64,000 nt of DNA from Oscillospiraceae bacterium (lineage in GTDB: Bacteria > Bacillota > Clostridia > Oscillospirales > Oscillospiraceae): contig JAFYNQ010000004.1 of assembly GCA_017548065.1 (NCBI GenBank), forward strand, positions 1 to 64,000, read 5' to 3'. Positions 37,707 through 46,400 of the stretch are shown here, in pieces. The position numbers were made by a program, and so were the translations under genes. Numbering within the stretch: position 1 is the first letter of the stretch; every line of letters starts with the position of its first letter. The notes below the pieces were generated by a model. That model was given only the letters and a program-made list of their open reading frames with translations, was not told the DNA's origin and did no database searches.

Positions 37707-37734
37707 ATTATAGCCGACAGTGCAGAAAAGTCAA
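37707..37734 (-). promoter_or_regulatory. Promoter of the M20 gene
   Basis: TTGACT (37729-37734), a 16-nt spacer and TATAAT (37707-37712) on the minus strand. Confidence 0.7.
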
Positions 37735-37745
37735 GCCGCCCCACA

Positions 37746-37774
37746 TTGACAACATTATATTTATTGTATATAAT
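37746..37774 (+). promoter_or_regulatory. Consensus promoter of azlCD
   Basis: A perfect TTGACA (37746-37751), 17-nt spacer and perfect TATAAT (37769-37774). AAGGAGGT follows at 37791. Confidence 0.85.
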
Positions 37775-37805
37775 TCATGAATATATTGTAAAGGAGGTTT
37801 CTTTC

Positions 37806-38495
37806 GTGAAAAAGAAAGCATTCCTTGCTGCTTTTCGGGATACCCTTCCGGTTATGACCGGGTATCTGTTTCTGGGTATCGGCTTCGGTATTTTAATGTA
37901 CGAGAAGGGCTACGGGGCGCTGTGGTCCTTTGCCATGGCAGCTTTTATGTACGCAGGCTCTGCACAGTATCTCACTGTCAGTCTGCTGACCGGCGGCGCA
38001 TCCCTTATCAGTACAGCGCTGTCTGTTCTGTTTATCAACGCACGGCATCTGTTTTACGGCATCACCATGCTGGAAAGCTATCGGGATGCCGGCAGCAAAA
38101 AGCCCTATCTGATCTTTGCCCTCACCGACGAGACCTATTCCCTGGTGACCCAGAACACCCCTCCCGAAGGAATGAGCAAGCTCTCCTACTGCTTCCTGGT
38201 TTCGGTGCTGGATCACATTTACTGGGTCGTCGGCTGCACCCTGGGCGGTCTTTTGGGCAAAGCCCTTCCCATCAGCTTTGAGGGCATTGAATTTGTGCTG
38301 ACAGCGCTGTTTGTGACGATTTTTACGGAGCAGTGGCTCTCCACCAAGGAGCATCGCCCGGCGCTGATCGGTGTGGGCGCTACAGTTTTGTGTCTTCTTG
38401 TGTTTGGCAAGGACATTTTCCTTATCCCCTCCATGGCGCTGATTGCCCTGATCCTCACCATTTCCCGTAAGACCGGAAGGAGGAAGACCGCATGA
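37806..38495 (+). CDS. azlC: AzlC branched-chain amino acid exporter, large subunit
   Basis: 229 residues starting at the GTG at 37806, correctly spaced from AAGGAGGT; the upstream ATG at 37674 lies before the promoter. The AzlC family signature is present ([40 protein letters not shown]), with about seven TM segments. With AzlD it forms a branched-chain amino acid exporter. The stop overlaps azlD by ATGA. Confidence 0.95.
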   Translation: MKKKAFLAAFRDTLPVMTGYLFLGIGFGILMYEKGYGALWSFAMAAFMYAGSAQYLTVSLLTGGASLISTALSVLFINARHLFYGITMLESYRDAGSKKPYLIFALTDETYSLVTQNTPPEGMSKLSYCFLVSVLDHIYWVVGCTLGGLLGKALPISFEGIEFVLTALFVTIFTEQWLSTKEHRPALIGVGATVLCLLVFGKDIFLIPSMALIALILTISRKTGRRKTA

Positions 38496-38818
38496 ATGTA
38501 ACGCACAGCATTCTGATCATTGCGGTGGGCTGCATCGTCACCGCCATCACCCGTTTTCTCCCCTTCCTGATTTTCCGCAAGGGCGCAAAGACACCTGCTA
38601 TCATTGAATATTTGGGAAAAGTACTTCCCTTTGCCATCATGGGCATGCTGGTGGTATACTGCCTGAAGGACGTGACACTGCTGTCTGCTCCCTACGGCAT
38701 CCCGGAGCTGCTGGGCTGCGCCGCTGTTGCATTGCTGCACATATGGAAGCGCAATACGCTGCTGTCCATTGGCGGCGGTACCGTATTATATATGATACTG
38801 GTTCAGCTGGTATTCTGA
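38492..38818 (+). CDS. azlD: AzlD branched-chain amino acid exporter, small subunit
   Basis: 108 residues with three or four TM segments. The AzlD pattern is [30 protein letters not shown] and a [16 protein letters not shown] end. It starts in an ATGA overlap with azlC, so translation is coupled. Confidence 0.94.
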   Translation: MNVTHSILIIAVGCIVTAITRFLPFLIFRKGAKTPAIIEYLGKVLPFAIMGMLVVYCLKDVTLLSAPYGIPELLGCAAVALLHIWKRNTLLSIGGGTVLYMILVQLVF

Positions 38819-38820
38819 CA

Positions 38821-38856
38821 TATCCGTCCCTCATTTTGGTGGGACGGATATTTTTC
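38821..38856 (+). terminator. Terminator of azlCD
   Basis: A 9-bp stem ATCCGTCCC / GGGACGGAT followed by ATTTTTC. Confidence 0.88.
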
Positions 38857-38917
38857 TTTCGCTGAGCAACAGTTGTTTGCGCCCGAAAACCAACTTTGTG
38901 AACTTTTTTCAATTCTA

Positions 38918-38946
38918 TTGACAATTCACCTATTTACTGATATAAT
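38918..38946 (+). promoter_or_regulatory. Consensus promoter of the mntP operon
   Basis: TTGACA (38918-38923), a 17-nt spacer and TATAAT (38941-38946), directly ahead of the riboswitch. Confidence 0.88.
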
Positions 38947-38952
38947 CCCCGG

Positions 38953-39102
38953 CGAAGAGGGAGTAGTCGGCGCTGTAAGCGGGATCGTGTCAACATACTG
39001 GGGTTTATGCCTCTGGCGCGATCTGAAATGACGAGACTTGGACGGCCGACGCAGTCTCTCTGTTTACTTCTGCGTCGAAATTACGGATGCGGAGGTTTTT
39101 TT
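38953..39102 (+). ncRNA. yybP-ykoY manganese riboswitch and expression platform
   Basis: The conserved yybP-ykoY blocks are present in order: GAGGGAGTAG, CGCTGTAAGCGGG, TGTCAACATACTG, and CTGAAATGACGAGACTTGG near 39022-39041. The family senses Mn2+ upstream of mntP/yybP genes. Downstream two mutually exclusive helices are visible: CGACGCAG (39047-39054) with CTGCGTCG (39070-39077), or TTCTGCGTC (39068-39076) with GATGCGGAG (39086-39094). The second is followed by seven T and hides the GGAGG ribosome site. It leads straight into mntP. Confidence 0.9.
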
Positions 39103-39675
39103 ATGGGTTTTTTTGCACTACTGATCCTGGCTTTCGGCTTGAGTATGGACGCATTTGCAGTTTCCATCTGCAAAGGTCTTTCCATGAAGAAAGCAACACT
39201 GAAAGCAAGCGCCACTTGCGGCATTTGGTTCGGCGGCTTCCATGCGCTGATGCCTTTGATCGGCTTTTTCCTGGGCACTATGTTCGCAGAGACCATTCAG
39301 AGCTTTGATCACTGGGTCGCTTTCGGTCTGCTTGCCATCATCGGCATCAACATGCTGAAGGAAGCCTTTGGCAAATGCGACGAGTGCGAGGAGCATGATG
39401 CAGATCTGTCTGTGAAAACCATGTTCGTCATGGCCATTGCCACCAGCATTGACGCTATGGCAGTAGGTATTTCCCTGGCTATGGCAGGCAACGTAAACAT
39501 CTTCCTGGCTGTGACACTGATCGGTGTCATCACCTTCCTTATGTCTGCGCTGGGTGTAAAGATCGGCAACGTCTTCGGCAGCCGCTTTGAGAAAAAGGCG
39601 CAGCTGGCAGGCGGTGTGATCCTGATCCTGCTGGGACTGAAGATCCTGCTGGAGCATCTGGGTGTGATCGGATGA
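39103..39675 (+). CDS. mntP: MntP manganese efflux pump
   Basis: 190 residues from the ATG at 39103, 7 nt after GGAGG; the upstream in-frame ATG is inside the riboswitch. Six TM segments. Family motifs: LSMDAFAVSICKGL near the N-terminus and its internal repeat ATSIDAMAVGISLAM, each with the membrane Asp used in Mn2+ transport. It exports Mn2+ from the cytoplasm and is controlled by the preceding riboswitch. It overlaps the next gene by ATGA. Confidence 0.96.
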   Translation: MGFFALLILAFGLSMDAFAVSICKGLSMKKATLKASATCGIWFGGFHALMPLIGFFLGTMFAETIQSFDHWVAFGLLAIIGINMLKEAFGKCDECEEHDADLSVKTMFVMAIATSIDAMAVGISLAMAGNVNIFLAVTLIGVITFLMSALGVKIGNVFGSRFEKKAQLAGGVILILLGLKILLEHLGVIG

Positions 39676-40157
39676 TCCGCACCAAGAAGCGGCTTACTCT
39701 TTGCATTTCGCTGCTGATCGCCAACATTGTCTTTATTTGGGGCAATTCCCTGCTCCCCGGCGAGATCTCCGGCGCGATCAGCGATTTTGTCCGAGATGCG
39801 CTTCGGGCGGTCATTGACTTTCTTTTCGGCGGCCGGCCGGACAAGCCCTCCGGTGGCGGCGGACTGCTGCGAAAGCTGGCGCATTTTACAGAGTTCACCT
39901 GCCTTGGCATGTGTCTGTGCTGGCTGTTCGGTATACTGAAGGATAAGGCATACCAAAGACACCTCTTCCCCCTTTTGACAGGCTTTTCCGTTGCCTGCAT
40001 TGACGAGACCATACAGATGTTCGTGCCTCTGCGAGGTCCCGCCATCAAAGACGTGGGTATCGATACTGCCGGAGTTATTCTGGGTATCGTTCTTATAACC
40101 CTGATTCACAAAAACAAAAACAAAAATTCAAAAAATTTGGAGGAAAACAAACTATGA
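39672..40157 (+). CDS. VanZ-family membrane protein
   Basis: 161 residues with about four TM segments. The VanZ pattern is RKLAHFTEFTCLGMCL, then DETIQMFVPLRGPAIKDVGIDTAG. VanZ-like proteins are linked to glycopeptide tolerance and envelope lipids, but their biochemical role is poorly defined. It is coupled by ATGA overlaps at both ends, to mntP and to the lipoprotein gene, so it probably shares the Mn2+ control. Confidence 0.92.
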   Translation: MIRTKKRLTLCISLLIANIVFIWGNSLLPGEISGAISDFVRDALRAVIDFLFGGRPDKPSGGGGLLRKLAHFTEFTCLGMCLCWLFGILKDKAYQRHLFPLLTGFSVACIDETIQMFVPLRGPAIKDVGIDTAGVILGIVLITLIHKNKNKNSKNLEENKL

Positions 40158-40801
40158 AGAAGCTGATTGCTCTGCTGCTGGCTCTGGTCCTGGTTATGGG
40201 TCTGGTTGCTTGCGGCAACACCACCGCTCCCGAAACCACCCCCGCTGCTACCACCGAGGCTGCTACCGAGGCTACTGAAGAAGTAACCGAGGCTACCGAA
40301 GAGATCCTGGACACCACCCCCGCTGCTGAGCCCAACGAGGCTACCAAGATCTACACCGCTATCTGGGAAAAGGTTCCCGAAGCTAACCGTTTCTTCGGCA
40401 TGGGCGGCGACATGACCGCTATGGTTGACGGCGCTCCCGGCAACTACGCACTGGAGGACGAGGGTGTTTCCACCGTTCTGCTGATCCCCGCTGACCAGAT
40501 CGCAAACATCACCGAGATCTCCTCTCTGATGCACGGCATGATGGCTAACCACTACACCGGCTCCATTGTCAAGATGGCTGAGGGTGCTGACGTTGCTGCT
40601 TACACCGCTGCTATGAAGGAAGCTATCGGCAGCGCACAGTGGATCTGCGGCATGCCCGAGAAGTCCCTGATCGCTGTCATTGACGGTCAGTACGTGCTGG
40701 CTGCTTTCGGCCTGAACGACAACATCGTTTCCTTTGAGAACGCTCTGGCTGAGGCTTATCCCGATGCTGAGATCGTTTCCAACGACGCTATCACCGGCTA
40801 A
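40154..40801 (+). CDS. Small secreted lipoprotein of unknown function
   Basis: 215 residues. Lipoprotein signal peptide with lipobox LVAC (Cys20), then a Thr/Glu/Ala-rich linker (about 22-60) and a globular domain of about 150 residues containing MGGDMTAMVDGAPGNY, an Asp/Ala-rich middle and QYVLAAFGLND. I recognise no family. Codons are strongly biased (almost only GCT for Ala and ACC for Thr), suggesting very high expression. It is the last gene of the mntP operon, overlapping vanZ by ATGA, and ends at a strong terminator. Confidence 0.85.
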   Translation: MKKLIALLLALVLVMGLVACGNTTAPETTPAATTEAATEATEEVTEATEEILDTTPAAEPNEATKIYTAIWEKVPEANRFFGMGGDMTAMVDGAPGNYALEDEGVSTVLLIPADQIANITEISSLMHGMMANHYTGSIVKMAEGADVAAYTAAMKEAIGSAQWICGMPEKSLIAVIDGQYVLAAFGLNDNIVSFENALAEAYPDAEIVSNDAITG

Positions 40802-40813
40802 TAAAACCACAGG

Positions 40814-40847
40814 AAAAAGCAGCGGTTAAATGCCGCTGCTTTTTTTG
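40814..40847 (+). terminator. Terminator of the mntP operon
   Basis: Stem AGCAGCGG / CCGCTGCT flanked by A5 and T7. Confidence 0.9.
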
Positions 40848-40939
40848 CTGTTCAAACGGCAATACTTGTGGTATAATATACCAGGTCGCTGCGGTGACCT
40901 GCTAATTTACCTAACAAACGATACCGTGGGGTGGTTTTC

Positions 40940-42322
40940 TTGCTTTTCTCCGGCATTCCCTTTTTATTTTATTTCTTACCGGCGGTGCTGATCCTTTACT
41001 TTTTAGTGCCGCAAAAATTAAAGAACACTGTGCTTCTTTTGTTCAGCCTGGTATTTTATGCCTGGGGTGAGCCTGTGTATGTTTTTCTCATGATCGGCAC
41101 GATCCTGCTGTTTTTCTTCTGCGGTCTTGCCATTGAGAAGGCTACCACAAAAGGTGCTAAGCGGTTCTGGCTTGTTTTGTCTGTGGTGATCAGCCTTGCC
41201 CTTCTGGGTGTTTTCAAATACGCAGACTTCCTGATCGGCTCTGTGAACGCCGTGGCAAAAACCGGCATTCCCCTTTTGGGACTGGCGCTGCCCATCGGCA
41301 TCAGCTTCTATACCTTCCAGTGTCTGAGCTACACCGTGGATGTGTACCGTGGAGATACCCCGGCGCAGAAAAACATCGTCAGCTTCGGCGCTTACGTTTC
41401 TCTGTTCCCCCAGCTGATCGCAGGCCCTATTGTCCGCTACGTGGACGTGGCACGGGAGCTTGACAACCGCACCCACTCTTTGGAGGATGTGGCGCTGGGT
41501 ATGCGCAGATTCCTCATCGGTCTTGGCAAAAAGATCCTCATTGCCAACCAGCTGGGACAGCTGACAGAGATCTTCCGCAGCAGCGGTGAGAAGAGCGTTC
41601 TGTTCTACTGGATGTATGCCATCGGCTTTGCACTGCATATTTATTTTGATTTCTCCGGCTACAGTGACATGGCCATCGGTCTTGGTCGCATTTTCGGCTT
41701 TAAGTTTATTGAAAACTTCAACTATCCCTATATGTCCAGATCCATTGCCGAGTTCTGGCGCCGGTGGCACATGAGCCTTGGTAGCTGGTTCCGGGATTAC
41801 GTGTATATCCCCATGGGTGGCAACCGCGTGGGAAAGGTACGCTGGATATTTAATATCCTGGTGGTTTGGATGCTCACCGGTCTTTGGCACGGCGCTGCCT
41901 GGAACTTTGTGCTGTGGGGTCTTCTCTATGCCGCCTTCCTGCTGCTGGAAAAATTCCTGCCCCTGGACAAGCTTCCCGATCTGCTGCGCCGCACCTATGT
42001 GCTGCTGGTGGTCGTGCTGGGCTTTGTGCTGTTCAACGCCACCACCCTTACCCAGGCGCTGACAGACATTGGCGGTATGTTCGGTTTTGCCGGTGTGCCG
42101 CTGGTATCTGCGGAAAGCCTTTACTACCTGCGTGCCTACGGTGTGGTGTTCCTGCTGGCGCTGGTGGGTGCGACTCCCATTGTCAAAAGCACTGCCGCCA
42201 AGCTGGATGGCAAGCCCATCGGCGCTATTTTGGAGCTTCTTATGATGCTCCTGCTGCTTCTTGTTTGTACCGCTTATCTGGTGGACGGCTCTTTCAATCC
42301 GTTCCTCTATTTCCGTTTTTAA
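40940..42322 (+). CDS. MBOAT-family membrane O-acyltransferase
   Basis: 460 residues if started at the TTG at 40940, which is correctly spaced from GGGGTGG and gives the family-typical MLFSGIPFLFYFLP N-terminus; a GTG at 40931 is an alternative. It has about ten TM segments. Family motifs: PIGISFYTFQCLSYTVDVYRG, FDFSGYSDMAIGLG, EFWRRWHMSLGSWFRDYVYIP, and the catalytic His317 in GLWHGAAWNF. It belongs to the AlgI/DltB-like group that transfers acyl groups to extracellular polysaccharide or teichoic acid. It is paired with a DHHW protein 12 nt downstream. Confidence 0.95.
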   Translation: MLFSGIPFLFYFLPAVLILYFLVPQKLKNTVLLLFSLVFYAWGEPVYVFLMIGTILLFFFCGLAIEKATTKGAKRFWLVLSVVISLALLGVFKYADFLIGSVNAVAKTGIPLLGLALPIGISFYTFQCLSYTVDVYRGDTPAQKNIVSFGAYVSLFPQLIAGPIVRYVDVARELDNRTHSLEDVALGMRRFLIGLGKKILIANQLGQLTEIFRSSGEKSVLFYWMYAIGFALHIYFDFSGYSDMAIGLGRIFGFKFIENFNYPYMSRSIAEFWRRWHMSLGSWFRDYVYIPMGGNRVGKVRWIFNILVVWMLTGLWHGAAWNFVLWGLLYAAFLLLEKFLPLDKLPDLLRRTYVLLVVVLGFVLFNATTLTQALTDIGGMFGFAGVPLVSAESLYYLRAYGVVFLLALVGATPIVKSTAAKLDGKPIGAILELLMMLLLLLVCTAYLVDGSFNPFLYFRF

Positions 42323-42334
42323 GGAGGGTATGCT

Positions 42335-43444
42335 ATGACGAAGAAAATACGGATCATCGGCATCCTCCTGCTGTTTCTAATCTGGGCAGCCCTTACGGCT
42401 TTTGCCTGGTTTGCGCCTCCAAAGGAAACCTCCCTTTCCGAGCGCAGACCTTTGGATCAGTTCCCTAAGCTGACGGTGGACACGCTGCTGTCCGGCAGCT
42501 TTACAGAGAAATTTGAAGGCTTTGCCACAGACCAGTTCCCCCTCCGGGACAGCTTCCGCTCCCTTAAGGCTATCACCCACCGCTATGCGCTGCTGCAGCC
42601 GGATAACAACGATATTTATCTTGCCGACGGCTACCTGGCAAAGCAGGAATACCCCTTAAATGAAAGTGAGGTCTCTGCCGCTGTCAAGCGTTTGCAGCAG
42701 GTATATAACACATACCTGAAGGAGACCGGCAGCAAGCTTTATGTGTCCGTGATCCCCGACAAGAGCTATTACCTGGGCGAAGAAAGCGGTCACCTGACCA
42801 TGGACTATACGGCGCTTTTCAACAAAATGAAAGACGCCTTCCCCCAGGCAACGTATATTGACATCACCGATCGGCTGTCGGCTGAAAATTATTACTACAC
42901 CGACACCCACTGGCGGCAAGAAACACTGCTTCCCGTGGCAGAAACGCTGTGCGAGGCGCTGTCCATGCCTGCTCCGAAGGAGCTGACTGCAGAAACTGTC
43001 ACCGATGCATTTTACGGTGTGTATTACGGTCAGGCGGCGCTGCCGCTGCAGCCGGAAGACCTGACGGTGCTGAAGGGTGTGACCGACAGCTATACCGTGG
43101 GAATCCACAACGGCCAGGGCTTTGCACCCGTCAGCTACAGCGGTGTGTATGACCTGGAAAAGCTGGGCAGCAAAGAGCCTTACGATGTATTCCTCTCCGG
43201 CCCGCAATCGCTACTGCAGATCACCAATCCCAACGCGACCACCGACCGTGAGCTGATCATCTTCCGGGATTCCTTCGGAAGCTCCATTGCACCGCTGCTG
43301 GTAAGCCAGTACAAGACGGTCACCCTTGTGGATATCCGTTACCTGGAAACCGCAAAGCTGAAATTCTTCATGGATTTCCACGGTCAGGATGTTCTGTTCT
43401 TATACAGCGCCCTGGTGCTGAACAGCGGCAGCACACTGAAATAA
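42335..43444 (+). CDS. DHHW-family (AlgX/AlgJ-like) extracellular O-acetylation protein
   Basis: 369 residues; ATG after AAGGAGG. One N-terminal TM/signal anchor (about 5-27), then an SGNH-like extracellular domain with D190-T-H192-W193 (the DHHW box) and the Ser motif FRDSFGSSIAPLL near residue 309. Members work with MBOAT proteins to acetylate surface glycans; the MBOAT partner is immediately upstream. Confidence 0.92.
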   Translation: MTKKIRIIGILLLFLIWAALTAFAWFAPPKETSLSERRPLDQFPKLTVDTLLSGSFTEKFEGFATDQFPLRDSFRSLKAITHRYALLQPDNNDIYLADGYLAKQEYPLNESEVSAAVKRLQQVYNTYLKETGSKLYVSVIPDKSYYLGEESGHLTMDYTALFNKMKDAFPQATYIDITDRLSAENYYYTDTHWRQETLLPVAETLCEALSMPAPKELTAETVTDAFYGVYYGQAALPLQPEDLTVLKGVTDSYTVGIHNGQGFAPVSYSGVYDLEKLGSKEPYDVFLSGPQSLLQITNPNATTDRELIIFRDSFGSSIAPLLVSQYKTVTLVDIRYLETAKLKFFMDFHGQDVLFLYSALVLNSGSTLK

Positions 43445-43452
43445 AAGCATAT

Positions 43453-43494
43453 AAAAATCGGGGCATCCCTTCCATAGGGATGCCCCGATTTTTT
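43453..43494. terminator. Bidirectional terminator
   Basis: A long perfect stem AAAATCGGGGCATCCCT / AGGGATGCCCCGATTTT between the convergent DHHW and giant surface genes. Confidence 0.93.
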
Positions 43495-46400
43495 ATTGCT
43501 CTTCTTCCTTTCTGACAGGCTCGTTGTTCAGGAAGCCTGCAGTAGGTTCATATTTGCCGTTGGCGCCAAGAACAATGGTGTCTACCGTTGCGTCCTCCGC
43601 ACCGACCACGAAACCGCCCAGCTGACGGAACGTACCCTTGTTGACATTCAGCACTGCTGCATCGGTGATATCACCCTTCAGCGTGCCGCTGTACAATGTC
43701 AGACTTGCAGAACCCAGATTTACCGTTGCCACAGAGGAGTAGGGATCGCCGCCCTTTGTGTTGCCCTTCATGATGCCGTCGCAAAGGCTATCCATGACAG
43801 TCAGGTGGGCAAACACCTGCGCCACACGGTTATTGGTCACCGTCCAGTTGTAGCCGGAAAGGTCAATGACGATGTCCACGTCGGGACTGGAGGTGCCGCC
43901 GATATTCAGTCGGCTGGCACTGCCGGAACGGGTGATATTGCCGGTGAGGTAATAGTGCGCATTCTCGCCCAGCTTGGTGTAGCTGCCGCTGCTGCCATCG
44001 GAAATGGTATTGGCATTCTTCCAGGTAGCAGGCACGCCGGTCTCCCAACAGTGGGGACAGAAGCCGGTATCGCCCTGGGTGGCTTCCAGTACACCGGTCT
44101 CGGCATTTACCGAGATCGCTGTACGCAGAGCGCCCTTGAAGCAGCCAAGCAGGTCAGCTGCCGGTGCATCGGTGATAGCGCCTACAGCAGAGATATAGAT
44201 CTCTGCATCCGCATTCAGGCCATCCAGTGTCAGCTTCAGGTTTGCGTTACCCGTAGAGCTGTCAATGCCGTCGCCCAGAATAAGACCTGCGGAGTTGCCC
44301 ATGAGGATCTTGGGACTGCCGGAAAGGGTGAATTTCTTCACGCTGTAAACTGTCATGTCGCCCATGATGGTACCGCCGGTCATGGTGATCTCGGAGGAAG
44401 CATAGTTAACACGGAAGTTACCGCCCTGCTTTGCCGCCTGACCGCCACGGATCATACCGCCGGACATAGTGAAGCTACATTCGGCATCCGGCAGAACGTT
44501 GCCGCCACGGTTGCCTGCCACACCGTTTTCAATGGTGCCGTCGGACATGACCATGGTAGACTTCTCCATGAAGATGTTACCGCCGTTGCCGGTGACAACA
44601 CCGCCGGTGATGGTACCGCCGGTCATTTCAAAGGTAGAACCGGTGAGATAGATGTTACCGCCGGAAGCAGCTCCGCCGTTTTCAATGATGCCGCCTTCCA
44701 GCTTCACCGTTGCCTTTTCCGCATAAACGCTGCCGCCCAAAGCGCTGACAGTCTTATTGGAGGAATCGGTGTACTGCTCGCAGACACCGCCGGTGAGCTT
44801 GCCGCCCTTCATGGTAAAGGTTGCGCCGGAATCCAGGTACAGCACGCCGCCCTTGCCTACCACAGAATCGGAGAAATTTCTGCGGAGCGTGCCGCTGTAC
44901 AGTGTCAGGCTGCCGCCCACACGGATCACACCGCCGGAGCCCTGGTTAGAGCCGTTGGCTACGATCTCACCGCCGCCCACAGTGTCCATCACATAGAAGT
45001 TACCATAGACCCAGAAGGCACGGTTGTCGCCGGTTGTCCAGAGGTTGCCGTTCAAATCAAGAACAACATCCACATTCTTATTGGAGGATGTACCGATGTT
45101 CACACGGGTACGCTCCATATCAATTGCCTCGGTGAGGAAATAGTGACCGGAAGCAGGACTTGCAACCTTCTCCCAGGGCAGGAACCACACATACTCGTTA
45201 CAGTGTGCGCACTCCCGCTTTACAGCGCCGTCAGGAATATTCTCGGCATAGAGGACACCGTTTTCTTCCCACACTGTCTGCTCTGCAGGCACGCTGACGA
45301 AATAGCCTGCATCCAGGTACGCCTTTGCGTTTTCATTTTCCTCGGTGAAAGCGCCGTTGGCCGTGATGCCGATGGCTGCATCGGTCAGCTCGCCCAGTGT
45401 CAGCTTTGCATCGGACAGCTGCACATCTGCAAGCTTGGCTGCGCCGCTGACGGAAATGCTGCCGCCGCTGACAGCAATTGCCTTATCAAAGGTTGCGCCG
45501 TTCAAAGTTACGGTACAGCCGCTGACATAAGCGTTGCCGCCCAGCACAGAAGCGTCGGTGATGTTCAGCGTTGTATTTACCAGGTACAGGTTCTCACCCT
45601 CTGCGGCGATGCCGTTTTCAATCACGCCGCCATCCAAAGTGATGGTTGCCTTTTCGGCATAGATGCTGCCGCCCATAGCTTCCATGACCTTATCGGAGGC
45701 ATCGGTATACTGTACACAAGTACCGCCGGTGAGCTTACCGCCCTTCATGGTGAAGGATGCGCCGGAGGTCAGCTGCAGCACGCCGCCCTTGGCAACCAGA
45801 GATTCAGAAACATTTCTGCGGATGGTGCCGGAGTACAGTGTCAGGTTGCCGTCCACACGCATAACGCCGCCGGAGCCCATGTCAGAGCCGTTGGCTACGA
45901 TCTCGCCGCCGCCCACGGTGTCCATGACAAAGAAGTTTGCATAGACCCAGAAGGCACGGTTGTCACCGGTTGTCCAGGTGTTGCCGTTCAGGTCCAGGAC
46001 GATTTCTGCCGTTTTGTTATCGGAAGCGCCGATGTTCACACGGGTACGCTCCATGTTAACGGCTTCCGTGAGGAAGTAGTGACCCTCTGCAGGCTTGTTG
46101 GTATTTTCCCACTGTGTCCACAGAACCGTTTCCTCACAGTGCTGACAGTAAGCATTGCGCACAGCGCCGGAAGCTGCATAGAGGACACCCTCCTGCTCGT
46201 AGATGCTACCGCCTTCCTTTGCCGTGTAGAAGCAGCCCACGTAATCTGCTGCCTTTTCATTGCAAGCTGTGAATGCGCCGGTACCGGAAATAGCAATACT
46301 TGCTGTCTGTTCCAGTGCGCTGATGTTCAGCACATTGCCATTGAGCAGGTTCAAGCCGCCCTCTGCGCCTACACCGATGACGGTTGCGCCGGAGACAGCA

